12,442 nt of DNA from an uncultured Bacilli bacterium (GCA_910576925.1 CAJTKB010000038.1:1-12442), one strand, 5' to 3'. Numbered from the stretch's first letter, positions 1 to 7,069 are shown. The notes: generated from the sequence alone by a model not told the origin. Numbers and translations: made by a program.

Positions 1-39
1 TTGAGACATTTTCAAATACTAACACTTAAGACATTATCA
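1..39. mobile_element. Putative terminal end of an IS21-like insertion sequence extending left of the window
   Basis: Two related blocks, TTGAGACATT at 1-10 and TTAAGACATT at 26-35, are separated by about 15 bases. The segment ends in TCA at 37-39. Read on the minus strand it starts TGATAATGTCT and holds two copies of an ATGTCT(T/C)AA unit. Repeated short terminal blocks and TG...CA ends are typical of IS21-family tips. It abuts the point where the IS110 transposase reading frame stops, so it may have inserted there. No transposase of this element lies in the window, so the family call is inference. Confidence 0.35.
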
Positions 40-47
40 TAAATTAA

Positions 48-622
48 TCATATATTTTTGATAGTTTCTAAAGAATATTTTTGAAATACTTTTAATCCAA
101 GAATATAATTGTTTTCATTTAATAACTGATAATATCCAGGAAATAGCATGTCAGTTAAATTAGAAAAATTTACCTTTTGTTGTACTTTGATACTATTAAA
201 AGAAAAATATTGTCTTGATAAAAATCTTAAATCTTTATATTTACTATCTTCTATAATAGGCATCTTTAACTGTACCAGTTATCACAAACATATTCAGCTA
301 ATTTCAATGCATCCTTTTTATCAGTCTTTGCTTTTCTAAGCCCTCGATCTAAATATTTTTTAATTCTAAAAGCATTTTCAGCAATTACACAATAACCCTT
401 ATCAATTAAATAAGATAACACTGGTAAGTGATAAGTTCCTGTTTCTTCCATAATAATTTTCAAATCTTCTTTTTCATATTGATTTAATAATGAATTTAAA
501 TCATCTAAATCATTTTGATTATGATTGATTTCAAAAGGCTCTTTAATTACTTCTCCTTCAACGCTTAAAATAGCTATTGTACTTTTACCTTTTGATACAT
601 CAATTCCAACTCCATACTTCAT
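48..622 (-). pseudogene. IS110-family transposase remnant, frameshifted and C-terminally truncated
   Basis: The first frame runs from ATG at 622 to TAA at 266 (118 aa) and is the RuvC-like DEDD domain of IS110 transposases. D8 lies in VGIDVSK, E59 in MEETGTY, and D101 and D104 in KTDKKDA. A second frame, from 263 to the TGA at 48, continues the homology (71 aa, with the LLNENN and FPGY regions). One missing base near 269-272 explains the break: restoring an A would give Trp-Tyr-Lys-Leu-Lys-Met through the junction in place of Trp-Tyr-Ser-stop. About 190 residues remain, against roughly 350-420 in intact members. The C-terminal domain with the catalytic serine is missing. The ribosome binding site is AAGGAGG at about 628-634. 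The gene is almost certainly non-functional. Confidence 0.88.
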
Positions 623-639
623 AACTTCCTCCTTCTAAA

Positions 640-800
640 AATAATAGTGATTGAATCTAACTCTTCTACAAATCTTCATTTTGGTTCTTTATACGAGTAA
701 TAAACTCAACTTGCTTAATCGAATATGTAATGCAGAGGGTAGTTAACACTTTGTCGCACGAGTATGAAAACTCCAATAGTAATACGTTAACCAATCCTCT
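640..800 (-). ncRNA. Candidate IS110 bridge RNA region upstream of the transposase
   Basis: IS110-group elements encode a bridge RNA in the noncoding left end upstream of the transposase. Here that region folds into a long-range stem: 734-738 pairs with 796-800 and 741-747 with 786-792, separated by a small internal loop. A further 5 bp (725-729 with 801-805) is possible. One pair, 741-792, is a G-U wobble only in the minus-strand transcript, the transposase strand. Two near-identical small hairpins sit at 693-707 and 758-773; both have ACGAGTA followed by AAACTC, and the second lies in the loop of the big stem. The RNA ends are not visible. The bridge RNA identity is inferred from position and fold. 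Confidence 0.5.
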
Positions 801-803
801 TAC

Positions 804-832
804 ATCATAGTAAAAAAGCCTGTAATTATCAA
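804..832 (-). promoter_or_regulatory. Minus-strand promoter for the candidate bridge RNA and transposase
   Basis: On the minus strand there is TTGATA (832-827), exactly 17 bases, then TATGAT (809-804). The predicted start near 797 falls at the foot of the 796-800 / 734-738 stem. In characterised IS110 elements such a promoter is assembled when the two element ends join in the circle. An intact linear copy could therefore mean that the host flank supplies the -35, or that the element boundary lies between the two boxes. Confidence 0.5.
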
Positions 833-862
833 CCAAATACATGATATAATAATTACAGGTTT
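812..862 (-). terminator. Terminator-like palindrome read on the minus strand
   Basis: The 11-bp inverted repeat CCTGTAATTAT (819-829) / ATAATTACAGG (849-859) extends to about 14 bp with flanking pairs and has a 19-base loop. On the minus strand the stem is followed by six T residues (817-812). No minus-strand gene ends here within the window, so it may shield or punctuate the IS boundary. It overlaps both the minus-strand -35 box and the plus-strand -10 box of the next gene. Confidence 0.5.
842..850 (+). promoter_or_regulatory. Extended -10 promoter for the Cys-rich gene
   Basis: TGa-TATAAT is a perfect extended -10 element, with a predicted start near 857 and about 40 bases of leader. No good -35 hexamer is seen 16-18 bases upstream. 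A second TATAAT lies at 862-867 without a TG extension. The element sits partly in the right arm of the palindrome at 812-862. Confidence 0.4.
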
Positions 863-897
863 ATAATACCAAATAGTGATTTATATAGGAGTATGAA

Positions 898-1260
898 ATG
901 AGTAGAATATTGAAAAACAAAGAATTAGAAAATACAAGACTTGCAACTAATTATGGTGGTTGGATGTATTGTACTAAATGTGATAAAAATATAGGCTATT
1001 TATGTTATGTCACATATGATAAATTAAAATTAAATTACGAATGTAATTGCGGAAGTAAAGGAAGTGCAATTATAGATTTTGAGGATAGTAGGATAGGATG
1101 TAATTGTGATAAGGAATTAATAACAATAAAAAATAGATATTGCTGTCCTGATGATGAGTCTCCACTTATAACAATAATAGATAAGAATGTAAAGAAATAT
1201 GAATTTGAAATTACCTGTAAGAATTGTGGGAACAGTTATATAAAAAAATCAGAAAACTAA
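898..1260 (+). CDS. Cys-rich putative zinc-ribbon protein, unknown function
   Basis: This 120-aa soluble protein has AGGAG at 887-891, six bases before the ATG. It contains 11 cysteines: C25-x2-C28, C36, C49-x-C51 followed by Gly, C68-x-C70, C82-C83 and C107-x2-C110 followed by Gly. The first and last CxxC knuckles, with the CxC pairs between them, look like two or more zinc-ribbon or rubredoxin-type knuckles. There is no signal peptide or membrane segment. I do not recognise the family. It is monocistronic, lying between the IS110 remnant and the surface-protein gene, with a weak terminator directly after the stop. Its place beside IS debris is compatible with acquired cargo, but base composition matches the neighbours. 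Confidence 0.75.
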   Translation: MSRILKNKELENTRLATNYGGWMYCTKCDKNIGYLCYVTYDKLKLNYECNCGSKGSAIIDFEDSRIGCNCDKELITIKNRYCCPDDESPLITIIDKNVKKYEFEITCKNCGNSYIKKSEN

Positions 1261-1284
1261 GATATATAAAGTCTTATTTTTTTT
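1258..1284 (+). terminator. Weak rho-independent terminator after the Cys-rich gene
   Basis: TAAGA (1258-1262, overlapping the stop codon) pairs with TCTTA (1272-1276) and is followed by eight T residues (1277-1284). The stem is short, so termination would rely mostly on the T-run. Confidence 0.5.
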
Positions 1285-1343
1285 GTAATACAAATACGAA
1301 AATCATAGTTTTTTCAAAAAAATACAAATAAATCAAATTTTTA

Positions 1344-1352
1344 TGATATACT
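1344..1352 (+). promoter_or_regulatory. Extended -10 promoter for the surface protein gene
   Basis: TGa-TATACT at 1344-1352 gives a predicted start near 1359 and a leader of about 27 bases. No convincing -35 is present. The same TG-extended type recurs before several transcription units in this window. Confidence 0.4.
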
Positions 1353-1385
1353 TTAACTATATAAAATATATGGTAGGTGAAAAGT

Positions 1386-2936
1386 ATGTCAAATAAGAAA
1401 AAAAGTAGAAAGTTTTTATACTTAATAAGTGCTTGGTGTCTATTTGCTTTAGTAGGTTATTCAGCCTTATATTTATTTAATGATAGTTATGCTATTGATA
1501 CAAATTATAATAGTATTCCAACTAATACTTTTACATCTAATTATTATGGAAATTCAAAAACTAATTTAATTGCAAATAGTCTTAGTGGGAATAATAGCTT
1601 TTCTAGTAGCATTGATAATTTTGAAGTAGCTACTAATTATAAAACGAGCGATAATATAACACCAATATATAGTCTGATGAAAAATTTGACATTCTCAACC
1701 ATGAATGAAAAGTTTGAACTTATTGCTAATAATCCGACAGCAGTAACAGATAAAGGAATTTTATATATTCTAAGTCATGGATATAATCTGATAAATAAAG
1801 TAAATAATATATTCTCATCAAAAGAGTATGGTAATATTACAAATGATACAAATAAAGAATATATTACTCAAATAGCACTATGGCTATATTTGTTCGAACA
1901 CAAAGATAGATTTACTTCAAATTATTGTATAGATACAGGATATGGTTATACAACATGTGACTTTCTTTCAAAATCAGGCACAGCTATTTCTGTTATGAAT
2001 ATAAATGATGTTAGAGGTGTAATAGATGCAGCTGCTAGTGTAAGCGGTTATGAATATCTAAATTATATTATTTTGTTAGTTGATTATGCTAATAAATATA
2101 ATTCTACAACACAATCTTCAATGCAAGGAACAGATTTTTCTTCAATTAAATATACTATTTCAGCTGATCAAAAATCATTAGTAACTAGTACTATAACTCC
2201 AAAGGCTAGTGGAAATATTGAAAACTATATGTATTATTCAGTTCAAATTAATGATCCTAATAATTATGGAGCATATTTAGTTGATAATAATGATCAAAAG
2301 ATAACAAATTTAATTAATCTAACAAGTTCATTCAAATTATATTTACCATTAAAAGATGACATATCGAGTATGGATTTATCATCTGTTAGTGTTGATATTA
2401 CAGGTTTCTTTATAAAAGAAGAAGGTTACACATATAAAGTTACAAATTCACCAGACGGTTTAATAAATGATAAGAAGAAACAAAAATTTGCTGATATATT
2501 ATTTGGTTATGTTCCAACAGAAACAGCAAAGATAAAATTCTCCTTAAAAAATATCACAAAGATAAGTAAAGTAGACGCTGCTAACTCAGAAGAACTTCCA
2601 GGTGCAAAAATTGAAATCATAAATAAAGAAAATAACTCTCAAGTAGAATCTTGGATATCTACTAATACTCCAAGATACTTGTTCTTACAAAATGGAGACT
2701 ATAAATTATGCGAAACAACAGCACCAGAAGGATATCAACTTAGTACTGAATGTATTGATTTTACAGTAGATGGCAAGAAAGTTACCTCTGTTACTATGAA
2801 AAATTATAAAAACACCAATGTACCAAATACTTTTATAGGGAATAATAAAATTATATACTTACTTGGTAGTATTATAATAATTACAGGATTATCACTAATT
2901 TATATAATTGCTTTTAGAAAAAGGTATAATAAGTAA
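1386..2936 (+). CDS. Sortase-anchored surface protein with thioester-like and Cna_B/SpaA domains
   Basis: AGGTGA (1375-1380) lies five bases before this ATG, so I prefer it to the in-frame GTG at 1377; the product is 516 aa. A signal peptide covers residues 1-36: a KKKSRK positive end, a hydrophobic core at 10-31, and possible cleavage after SYA. Residues about 90-240 resemble Cys-Gln thioester adhesion domains, with ILYILSHGY and TQIALWLY (T161, Q162). However, no cysteine precedes Q162 in the mature chain, so the thioester cannot form as usual. Residues about 392-474 form a Cna_B/SpaA domain with ISKVD (K395), ELPGA and CETTAPEGY (E443), the normal isopeptide signature. A sorting signal, VPNTF at 479-483, then a membrane helix at 488-510 and RKRYNK, indicates sortase attachment to the wall. 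It is monocistronic. The partner sortase is not in the window. Confidence 0.85.
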   Translation: MSNKKKSRKFLYLISAWCLFALVGYSALYLFNDSYAIDTNYNSIPTNTFTSNYYGNSKTNLIANSLSGNNSFSSSIDNFEVATNYKTSDNITPIYSLMKNLTFSTMNEKFELIANNPTAVTDKGILYILSHGYNLINKVNNIFSSKEYGNITNDTNKEYITQIALWLYLFEHKDRFTSNYCIDTGYGYTTCDFLSKSGTAISVMNINDVRGVIDAAASVSGYEYLNYIILLVDYANKYNSTTQSSMQGTDFSSIKYTISADQKSLVTSTITPKASGNIENYMYYSVQINDPNNYGAYLVDNNDQKITNLINLTSSFKLYLPLKDDISSMDLSSVSVDITGFFIKEEGYTYKVTNSPDGLINDKKKQKFADILFGYVPTETAKIKFSLKNITKISKVDAANSEELPGAKIEIINKENNSQVESWISTNTPRYLFLQNGDYKLCETTAPEGYQLSTECIDFTVDGKKVTSVTMKNYKNTNVPNTFIGNNKIIYLLGSIIIITGLSLIYIIAFRKRYNK

Positions 2937-2940
2937 AATA

Positions 2941-2988
2941 AAAACTATTATTTATTTGTTATTTAAACATTAAATAATAGCTTTTTTA
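2941..2988 (+). terminator. Rho-independent terminator after the surface protein gene
   Basis: CTATTATTTA (2945-2954) pairs perfectly with TAAATAATAG (2971-2980) across a 16-base loop, followed by C and six T residues (2982-2987). The stem is AT-rich but has 10 contiguous pairs. Confidence 0.8.
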
Positions 2989-3007
2989 TTAAATAAACTA
3001 TAATATA

Positions 3008-3016
3008 TGCTATAAT
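3008..3016 (+). promoter_or_regulatory. Extended -10 promoter for the ABC transporter gene
   Basis: TGc-TATAAT is a consensus extended -10 element directly downstream of the preceding terminator. The predicted start is near 3023, which excludes the upstream in-frame start at 3024 and supports the ATG at 3060. No clear -35 is seen. Confidence 0.55.
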
Positions 3017-3059
3017 TTAAATATTGATAATAATCTTAAAAATTTATGAGGTAGAAGTA

Positions 3060-4793
3060 ATGAGAGAAACAATAAATAATTTAAAAAGAGTATATAAATA
3101 TGGAAAAAAATATAAGAAAAATTTAATAATGTTTACCTTAATGTCTATTACATTTATAATTATAAATATTATAATGCCTATAATTGGAGCTAAACAAATA
3201 GTTTATTTATCCAGTTCTTTATACGAAGAATTATTATATGCCACATTATTGATTTTAGGAATTGAATTTATATCAGCTATTAATCATTGGATATTAAAAA
3301 GAAATACCCAAGAATTTTTTAGAGGTACAACTAAAGATATTCAATTAGATGTAGTAGAGGAAATATTAAAAATTAAACAGAGTGATATTGATAAAAAGTC
3401 AAGTGGTGTATTTATTCAAAGAATTGGAAATGATACTGATGAAATGTCCAAAGTTTTTACTCGTGGAATGAGCTATTTAACTAATATATTAACTGATATT
3501 GGTATTTTTATTGCTATATTTATTATAAATAAAATAATGTTTCTCTTTTATTTACTTTGTGCTTTAATTCTTACTATTCTCAAACTGAACAAAGCAAGAA
3601 TGGTTAAAGAAAAGGAGAAAAAATATAGAGAACAAAGAGAAAAGACTAGCGGACTAGTTGGCGAATTAGTAAGAGGAGTAAGAGATATAAAGATGCTTAA
3701 TGCTAAAAACTCCTTTACAGATGAGATTGAAAACAATATTGATGATTTAACAAGAAGCCAATTTGATATGCGTAACACTGATATGAACTACAGTTTTATA
3801 ATTAAAATAGTAACTTCCCTAATTCAGTTTTTACTTATTGTATTATTAATATATTTATTATCTAATTCTAAAATTACAATAGCAACGGCAATTGTTCTTT
3901 ATAACTATAAATCAAGAGTACTAACAAATTTAATGAATCAAGTAGAAAATCTACTAACTGAAATAACAGGCTTTAATTTATCATCAAGTAGAGTTTTTTC
4001 AATACTGGATAGTGAAGAGTTTGAAAAGGAAAGTTTTGGTACTAAACATATTGATGAAATAAAAGGTAATTTTGAATTTAGAGGAGTACATTTTTCTTAT
4101 GGAGAAACAAAAGTTTTACAAGATCTAAGTTTCAAAGTAAAAGAAAATGAAACTGTTGCTTTTGTAGGTAAAAGTGGAGCTGGTAAATCAACTATCTTTT
4201 CATTACTATGCAAACTATATGATATAGAAAAAGGTAAGATACTACTAGATGGTAAAGATATAAAAGATCTAGATGAGTATTCAATACGTAATAATATTAC
4301 AATTATTTCTCAAAATCCCTATATTTTTAATATGTCAATAAAAGATAACCTGCGATTAGTTAAAGAAAATTTAACAGATGAAGAAATGATTAAAGCTTGC
4401 AAACTAGCTTGTCTCACAGATTTTATTGGAGAGTTACCAGATGGATACGATACCATTGTAGGAGAAGGAGGAGTAACTTTATCAGGTGGACAAAGACAAC
4501 GACTTGCAATAGCTAGAGCCTTTGTTCAAGATACTAAAATAATTCTCTTTGATGAAGCAACTTCAGCTCTTGATAATGAAACACAATATTCGATTCAAAA
4601 AGCAATAGGTAATATGAAGGATAAATATACAATACTAATAATTGCTCATAGACTATCTACCATAGTAGGCGCTGATAGAATAATGATAGTTAACGAAGGA
4701 AAAATTGTAGCAGAAGGAACTCATCAAGAATTACTAAAAAATAATAACACTTACAAAAAATTATATGAAAGCGAAATAATTAGCAATAGCTAG
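3060..4793 (+). CDS. ABC transporter, fused permease and ATP-binding half-transporter
   Basis: GAGG at 3048-3051 lies eight bases before this ATG, giving 577 aa. The first 310 residues are a type-I exporter membrane domain with about six helices (about 22-43, 57-76, 137-157, 159-175, 247-269, 272-282). The ATPase domain has all motifs: Walker A GKSGAGKS (370-377), Q-loop Q418, signature LSGGQ (474-478), Walker B with catalytic E499 (ILFDEA), D-loop SALD and H530. It should act as a homodimer, or pair with an unlinked partner, to export a lipid, peptide or drug; substrate cannot be read from sequence. It stands alone between its own promoter and a decayed gene. A bacteriocin or antibiotic exporter role is possible but unsupported, because no C39 peptidase domain or precursor gene is present. 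Confidence 0.9.
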   Translation: MRETINNLKRVYKYGKKYKKNLIMFTLMSITFIIINIIMPIIGAKQIVYLSSSLYEELLYATLLILGIEFISAINHWILKRNTQEFFRGTTKDIQLDVVEEILKIKQSDIDKKSSGVFIQRIGNDTDEMSKVFTRGMSYLTNILTDIGIFIAIFIINKIMFLFYLLCALILTILKLNKARMVKEKEKKYREQREKTSGLVGELVRGVRDIKMLNAKNSFTDEIENNIDDLTRSQFDMRNTDMNYSFIIKIVTSLIQFLLIVLLIYLLSNSKITIATAIVLYNYKSRVLTNLMNQVENLLTEITGFNLSSSRVFSILDSEEFEKESFGTKHIDEIKGNFEFRGVHFSYGETKVLQDLSFKVKENETVAFVGKSGAGKSTIFSLLCKLYDIEKGKILLDGKDIKDLDEYSIRNNITIISQNPYIFNMSIKDNLRLVKENLTDEEMIKACKLACLTDFIGELPDGYDTIVGEGGVTLSGGQRQRLAIARAFVQDTKIILFDEATSALDNETQYSIQKAIGNMKDKYTILIIAHRLSTIVGADRIMIVNEGKIVAEGTHQELLKNNNTYKKLYESEIISNS

Positions 4794-4804
4794 TAATATG
4801 TAGT

Positions 4805-4999
4805 ACTACCATTACTTCTATTGGTATACGCCTAGAAAATGATGAACTGCTAGTATATGCTCCTTATGGACTAAATGATATATTTAGTATGATAATTCGC
4901 TCAGTAAAAAAAGATTTTCTAAAGGAAAATTATGAAAAAAGAGCCGAAAAATGGAAAGCTAAATGGAACAAACTAGAAATAATTCCTTGGGATTTATAA
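4805..4999 (+). pseudogene. C-terminal remnant of a COG3575 / NTP_transf_6 nucleotidyltransferase-like protein
   Basis: One frame from about 4805 to the TAA at 4997-4999 encodes about 64 residues without a start codon. The residues are typical of the C-terminal end of the NTP_transf_6 (DUF925, COG3575) family: a TSIGIRLE strand, then VYAPYGLNDIFSMIIR, then a Lys/Glu-rich helix ending in KWNKLEIIPW. The family consensus here is roughly VGVR...YAPFGLDDLF..VVRPN...RWPRL.VIPW. The ABC transporter stop codon lies only about 12 bases upstream, and a stop in this frame at 4787-4789 closes it. The N-terminal two thirds, including the nucleotidyltransferase active site, are gone, which suggests a deletion that joined the ABC gene to this stub. 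Confidence 0.75.
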
Positions 5000-5001
5000 T
5001 T

Positions 5002-5034
5002 ATAGATTAACTTAATTTAACTTAATCTATTTTT
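5002..5034 (+). terminator. Rho-independent terminator before the yqfC operon
   Basis: ATAGATTAA (5002-5010) pairs perfectly with TTAATCTAT (5022-5030) over an 11-base loop. It runs into TTTTTCTTTTT (5030-5040). It separates the ABC/pseudogene region from the yqfC-recO operon. Confidence 0.75.
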
Positions 5035-5083
5035 CTTTTTCTAAATTTCTCTTTTTACTCATAAACTTATAGTGGTGAAGAAT

Positions 5084-5323
5084 ATGTACAAATATCTAAG
5101 AGAATATATACAAAATACAGAATTTAAACTAACACTTTTAAAAGGAAGAGTAAACATTACAAATTATGATAAGCTTTTGCAAATAGGAAATAAAGAAATA
5201 ATACTTACTAGTTATGATAAAAAGCTTATTATAACAGGAGAAAACTTAGCGATTAATAAACTATTAGATGATGAACTCTTAATTACTGGCGAAATTACAA
5301 AGATTGAGGTTTTGAATGGATAG
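5084..5323 (+). CDS. yqfC: YabP/YqfC-family sporulation protein YqfC
   Basis: This is a 79-aa protein starting at the ATG with GGTGAAG (5074-5080) just upstream; in-frame GTG codons at 5072 and 5075 overlap that site and are less likely. The repeated short beta-strand pattern (GRVNITNYDKLL, EIILTSYDKKLIITGENL, ELLITGEITKIEV) is that of the YabP/YqfC family, normally about 90 aa. In Bacillus, yqfC is expressed in the mother cell under SigE and is needed for efficient sporulation; the biochemical role is not settled. The next gene, yqfD, is its usual partner and overlaps it by 8 bases, so the two are co-translated. Confidence 0.85.
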   Translation: MYKYLREYIQNTEFKLTLLKGRVNITNYDKLLQIGNKEIILTSYDKKLIITGENLAINKLLDDELLITGEITKIEVLNG

Positions 5324-6464
5324 ATATAAATTAAAAATTACAGGCCATTCACTTAGATATTTTTTAAATAACTTAATAAGAGACAAAATACAATTATATT
5401 ATATAGAAGATAATAAAGATAATCTTATAATTATTATTGATAAAGAGGATTACCAAAAAATAAAAAAATTAAAGACAACTTGTAAAATAAAAGTTTTAAA
5501 TAGATTTGGAATAGAAAAGTTAAAATACTTAATATATAAATATCGTTATTTATTGTTATTTTTTATAGTGGGACTTTTTTTAATTATATTTCTATCAAAT
5601 ATTATCTTTGAAGTTGAAGTTGTTCATACCAAAAAAGAAATAAGAGAAATGTTATATAAAGACTTGCAAACATATGGAATTGAAAAGTATAAATTTGTTA
5701 AGACATATAATGAAAAAGAAAATATCAAAAAGAAAATATTAAACAAAGAAAAAGACAAACTAGAATGGTTGGAAATAGATAAAATAGGTACAAAATATAT
5801 TATAAGTGTTGAAGAGAGAAAAAAGAAAACAATTGATAATGATAATACTCCAAGAGATATTGTTGCAAAAAAAGATGCTATGATACTAAAACTTGATGCC
5901 GATAATGGAGAAATAATAAAGAAAAAATATGATTATGTTAAAAAAGGAGATATTATAATAAGTGGTACTATAAAAAATAAAGAAGATGAAGTAAGTAAAA
6001 TAAAAGCATCAGGAAAAGTATTTGGAGAAGTATGGTATAAAGTAAAAGTAGAAATACCAGTAAAATACCACGAGGAAATAGAAACAGGAAGAAAAAAAGA
6101 AGTACTAAGTTTTAAATTTTTAGATAGAAATATCTCCTTTGAAACAAAACACTATAAAGAATATAATGAAGAAAACCACTATATCATAAAAAATGAACTC
6201 TTTCCTATAGGAATATCCTTAACTACTAAAAAAGAAAAAATTACTACAAATAAAATTTATAATATAAATAATGTTGATAAGAAAGCTAAAGAGCTTGCTA
6301 GTGAAAAATTTAATAAAAAAGATATATTATTAGAAAAAGTTTTGAAAAAAGAGCTTATTGATAGTAAAATAATAGTAGAGATGTTTTTAAAAGTAAAAGA
6401 AGATATAACAGATTATAGAAAAATAACAGATCTAGAGCTAAAGAAGGAGGAAAAAGATGAGTAG
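5316..6464 (+). CDS. yqfD: Sporulation protein YqfD
   Basis: The 382-aa protein has GAGG at 5306-5309 six bases before the ATG, which overlaps yqfC by 8 bases. The N-terminal 75 residues contain the family start (GHSLRYFLNNLIRD, with a YYIED strand). A single membrane helix at about 78-98 is followed by a long extracytoplasmic or intermembrane region rich in Lys and Glu. In the middle are YIISVEERK and a GEIIKKKYDYVKKGDIIISG segment resembling a barrel-sandwich turn. Length is close to the roughly 395 aa of Bacillus YqfD (PF06898), a SigE-regulated stage IV protein. It is part of the yqfC-recO operon. In most Bacillota phoH follows directly; here a VanZ-like gene does. Confidence 0.85.
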   Translation: MDRYKLKITGHSLRYFLNNLIRDKIQLYYIEDNKDNLIIIIDKEDYQKIKKLKTTCKIKVLNRFGIEKLKYLIYKYRYLLLFFIVGLFLIIFLSNIIFEVEVVHTKKEIREMLYKDLQTYGIEKYKFVKTYNEKENIKKKILNKEKDKLEWLEIDKIGTKYIISVEERKKKTIDNDNTPRDIVAKKDAMILKLDADNGEIIKKKYDYVKKGDIIISGTIKNKEDEVSKIKASGKVFGEVWYKVKVEIPVKYHEEIETGRKKEVLSFKFLDRNISFETKHYKEYNEENHYIIKNELFPIGISLTTKKEKITTNKIYNINNVDKKAKELASEKFNKKDILLEKVLKKELIDSKIIVEMFLKVKEDITDYRKITDLELKKEEKDE

Positions 6465-7044
6465 TATTATTAATAGTGTTATAAATTCCACTTGGCCAAT
6501 GATTATAGTAAGTATAGTAGTTGTAGCAACTCTTAGAATAAGCTACTTGATAAAAAATAATTTACACTTTACCTTTTATAAAGAATTATTTATGCTTATC
6601 ACTATCATATATATATTAGAACTCTTTCAAATAGTTACTAGTGGAGATGTTGTTAGTTGGTCAACTAATAATTTTATTCCTTTCAAAGAAATATTTAGAT
6701 ATAAAATAGGAAGTAGATTATTTATAAAAAATGTTTTAGGAAATATTCTTTTATTTGTACCATATGGTTTTTTTGTAGGGTTCTATTTAAAAGAGGATAG
6801 TCCTAAATTAACAATATTTTTAACCTTAATAGTATCTATAACAATAGAAGTTGTTCAGATGAGTATAGGAAGAGTATTTGATGTTGATGATATCTTACTT
6901 AATACATTAGGTGGCTTTTTAGGAGTAGGACTTTACTCTTTTATAAATAAAGTATCTAATAAAATTCCTAATATATTTAAAAGTGAAATATTTTTAAATA
7001 TTATATCTATTATATTTTTACTTTGTCTTTTGACATTAATATAG
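6457..7044 (+). CDS. VanZ-like family membrane protein
   Basis: A near-consensus AGGAGG (6445-6450) precedes the ATG, which overlaps the yqfD stop by 8 bases, so translation is coupled. The 195-aa protein has about six membrane helices (about 13-32, 42-62, 90-110, 117-135, 148-166, 176-194). The VanZ-family signature is clear: NVLGNILLFVPYGF (92-105), then EVVQ (131-134), GRVFDVDDILLNTLGG (138-153). Family members are linked to low-level glycopeptide or lipoglycopeptide resistance, but most are of unknown role, and I would not infer resistance from this one. Its position is unusual: it fills the slot of phoH between yqfD and ybeY. Confidence 0.88.
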   Translation: MSSIINSVINSTWPMIIVSIVVVATLRISYLIKNNLHFTFYKELFMLITIIYILELFQIVTSGDVVSWSTNNFIPFKEIFRYKIGSRLFIKNVLGNILLFVPYGFFVGFYLKEDSPKLTIFLTLIVSITIEVVQMSIGRVFDVDDILLNTLGGFLGVGLYSFINKVSNKIPNIFKSEIFLNIISIIFLLCLLTLI

Positions 7045-7069
7045 AAAAGTATAATAATTAAGTATCTTA

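Noticed and set aside
3024..3059. Upstream start adding 12 residues to the ABC transporter
   Set aside because: The predicted transcription start is about 3023 and there is no ribosome binding site; ATG 3060 has GAGG at good spacing.
3060..4793. Bacteriocin export locus
   Set aside because: The ABC protein lacks an N-terminal C39 peptidase domain and no precursor peptide or immunity gene is visible nearby.
5041..5074. Possible SigE promoter for yqfC (CATAAACT at 5060-5067)
   Set aside because: The -10-like match is good, but the -35 region (5041-5048) is poor and the start would fall on the ribosome binding site.
7030..7055. TTGACA ... TATAAT promoter after the VanZ-like gene
   Set aside because: The spacer to the TATAAT at 7050-7055 is only 14 bases; the extended -10 at 7070-7078 is a better candidate.
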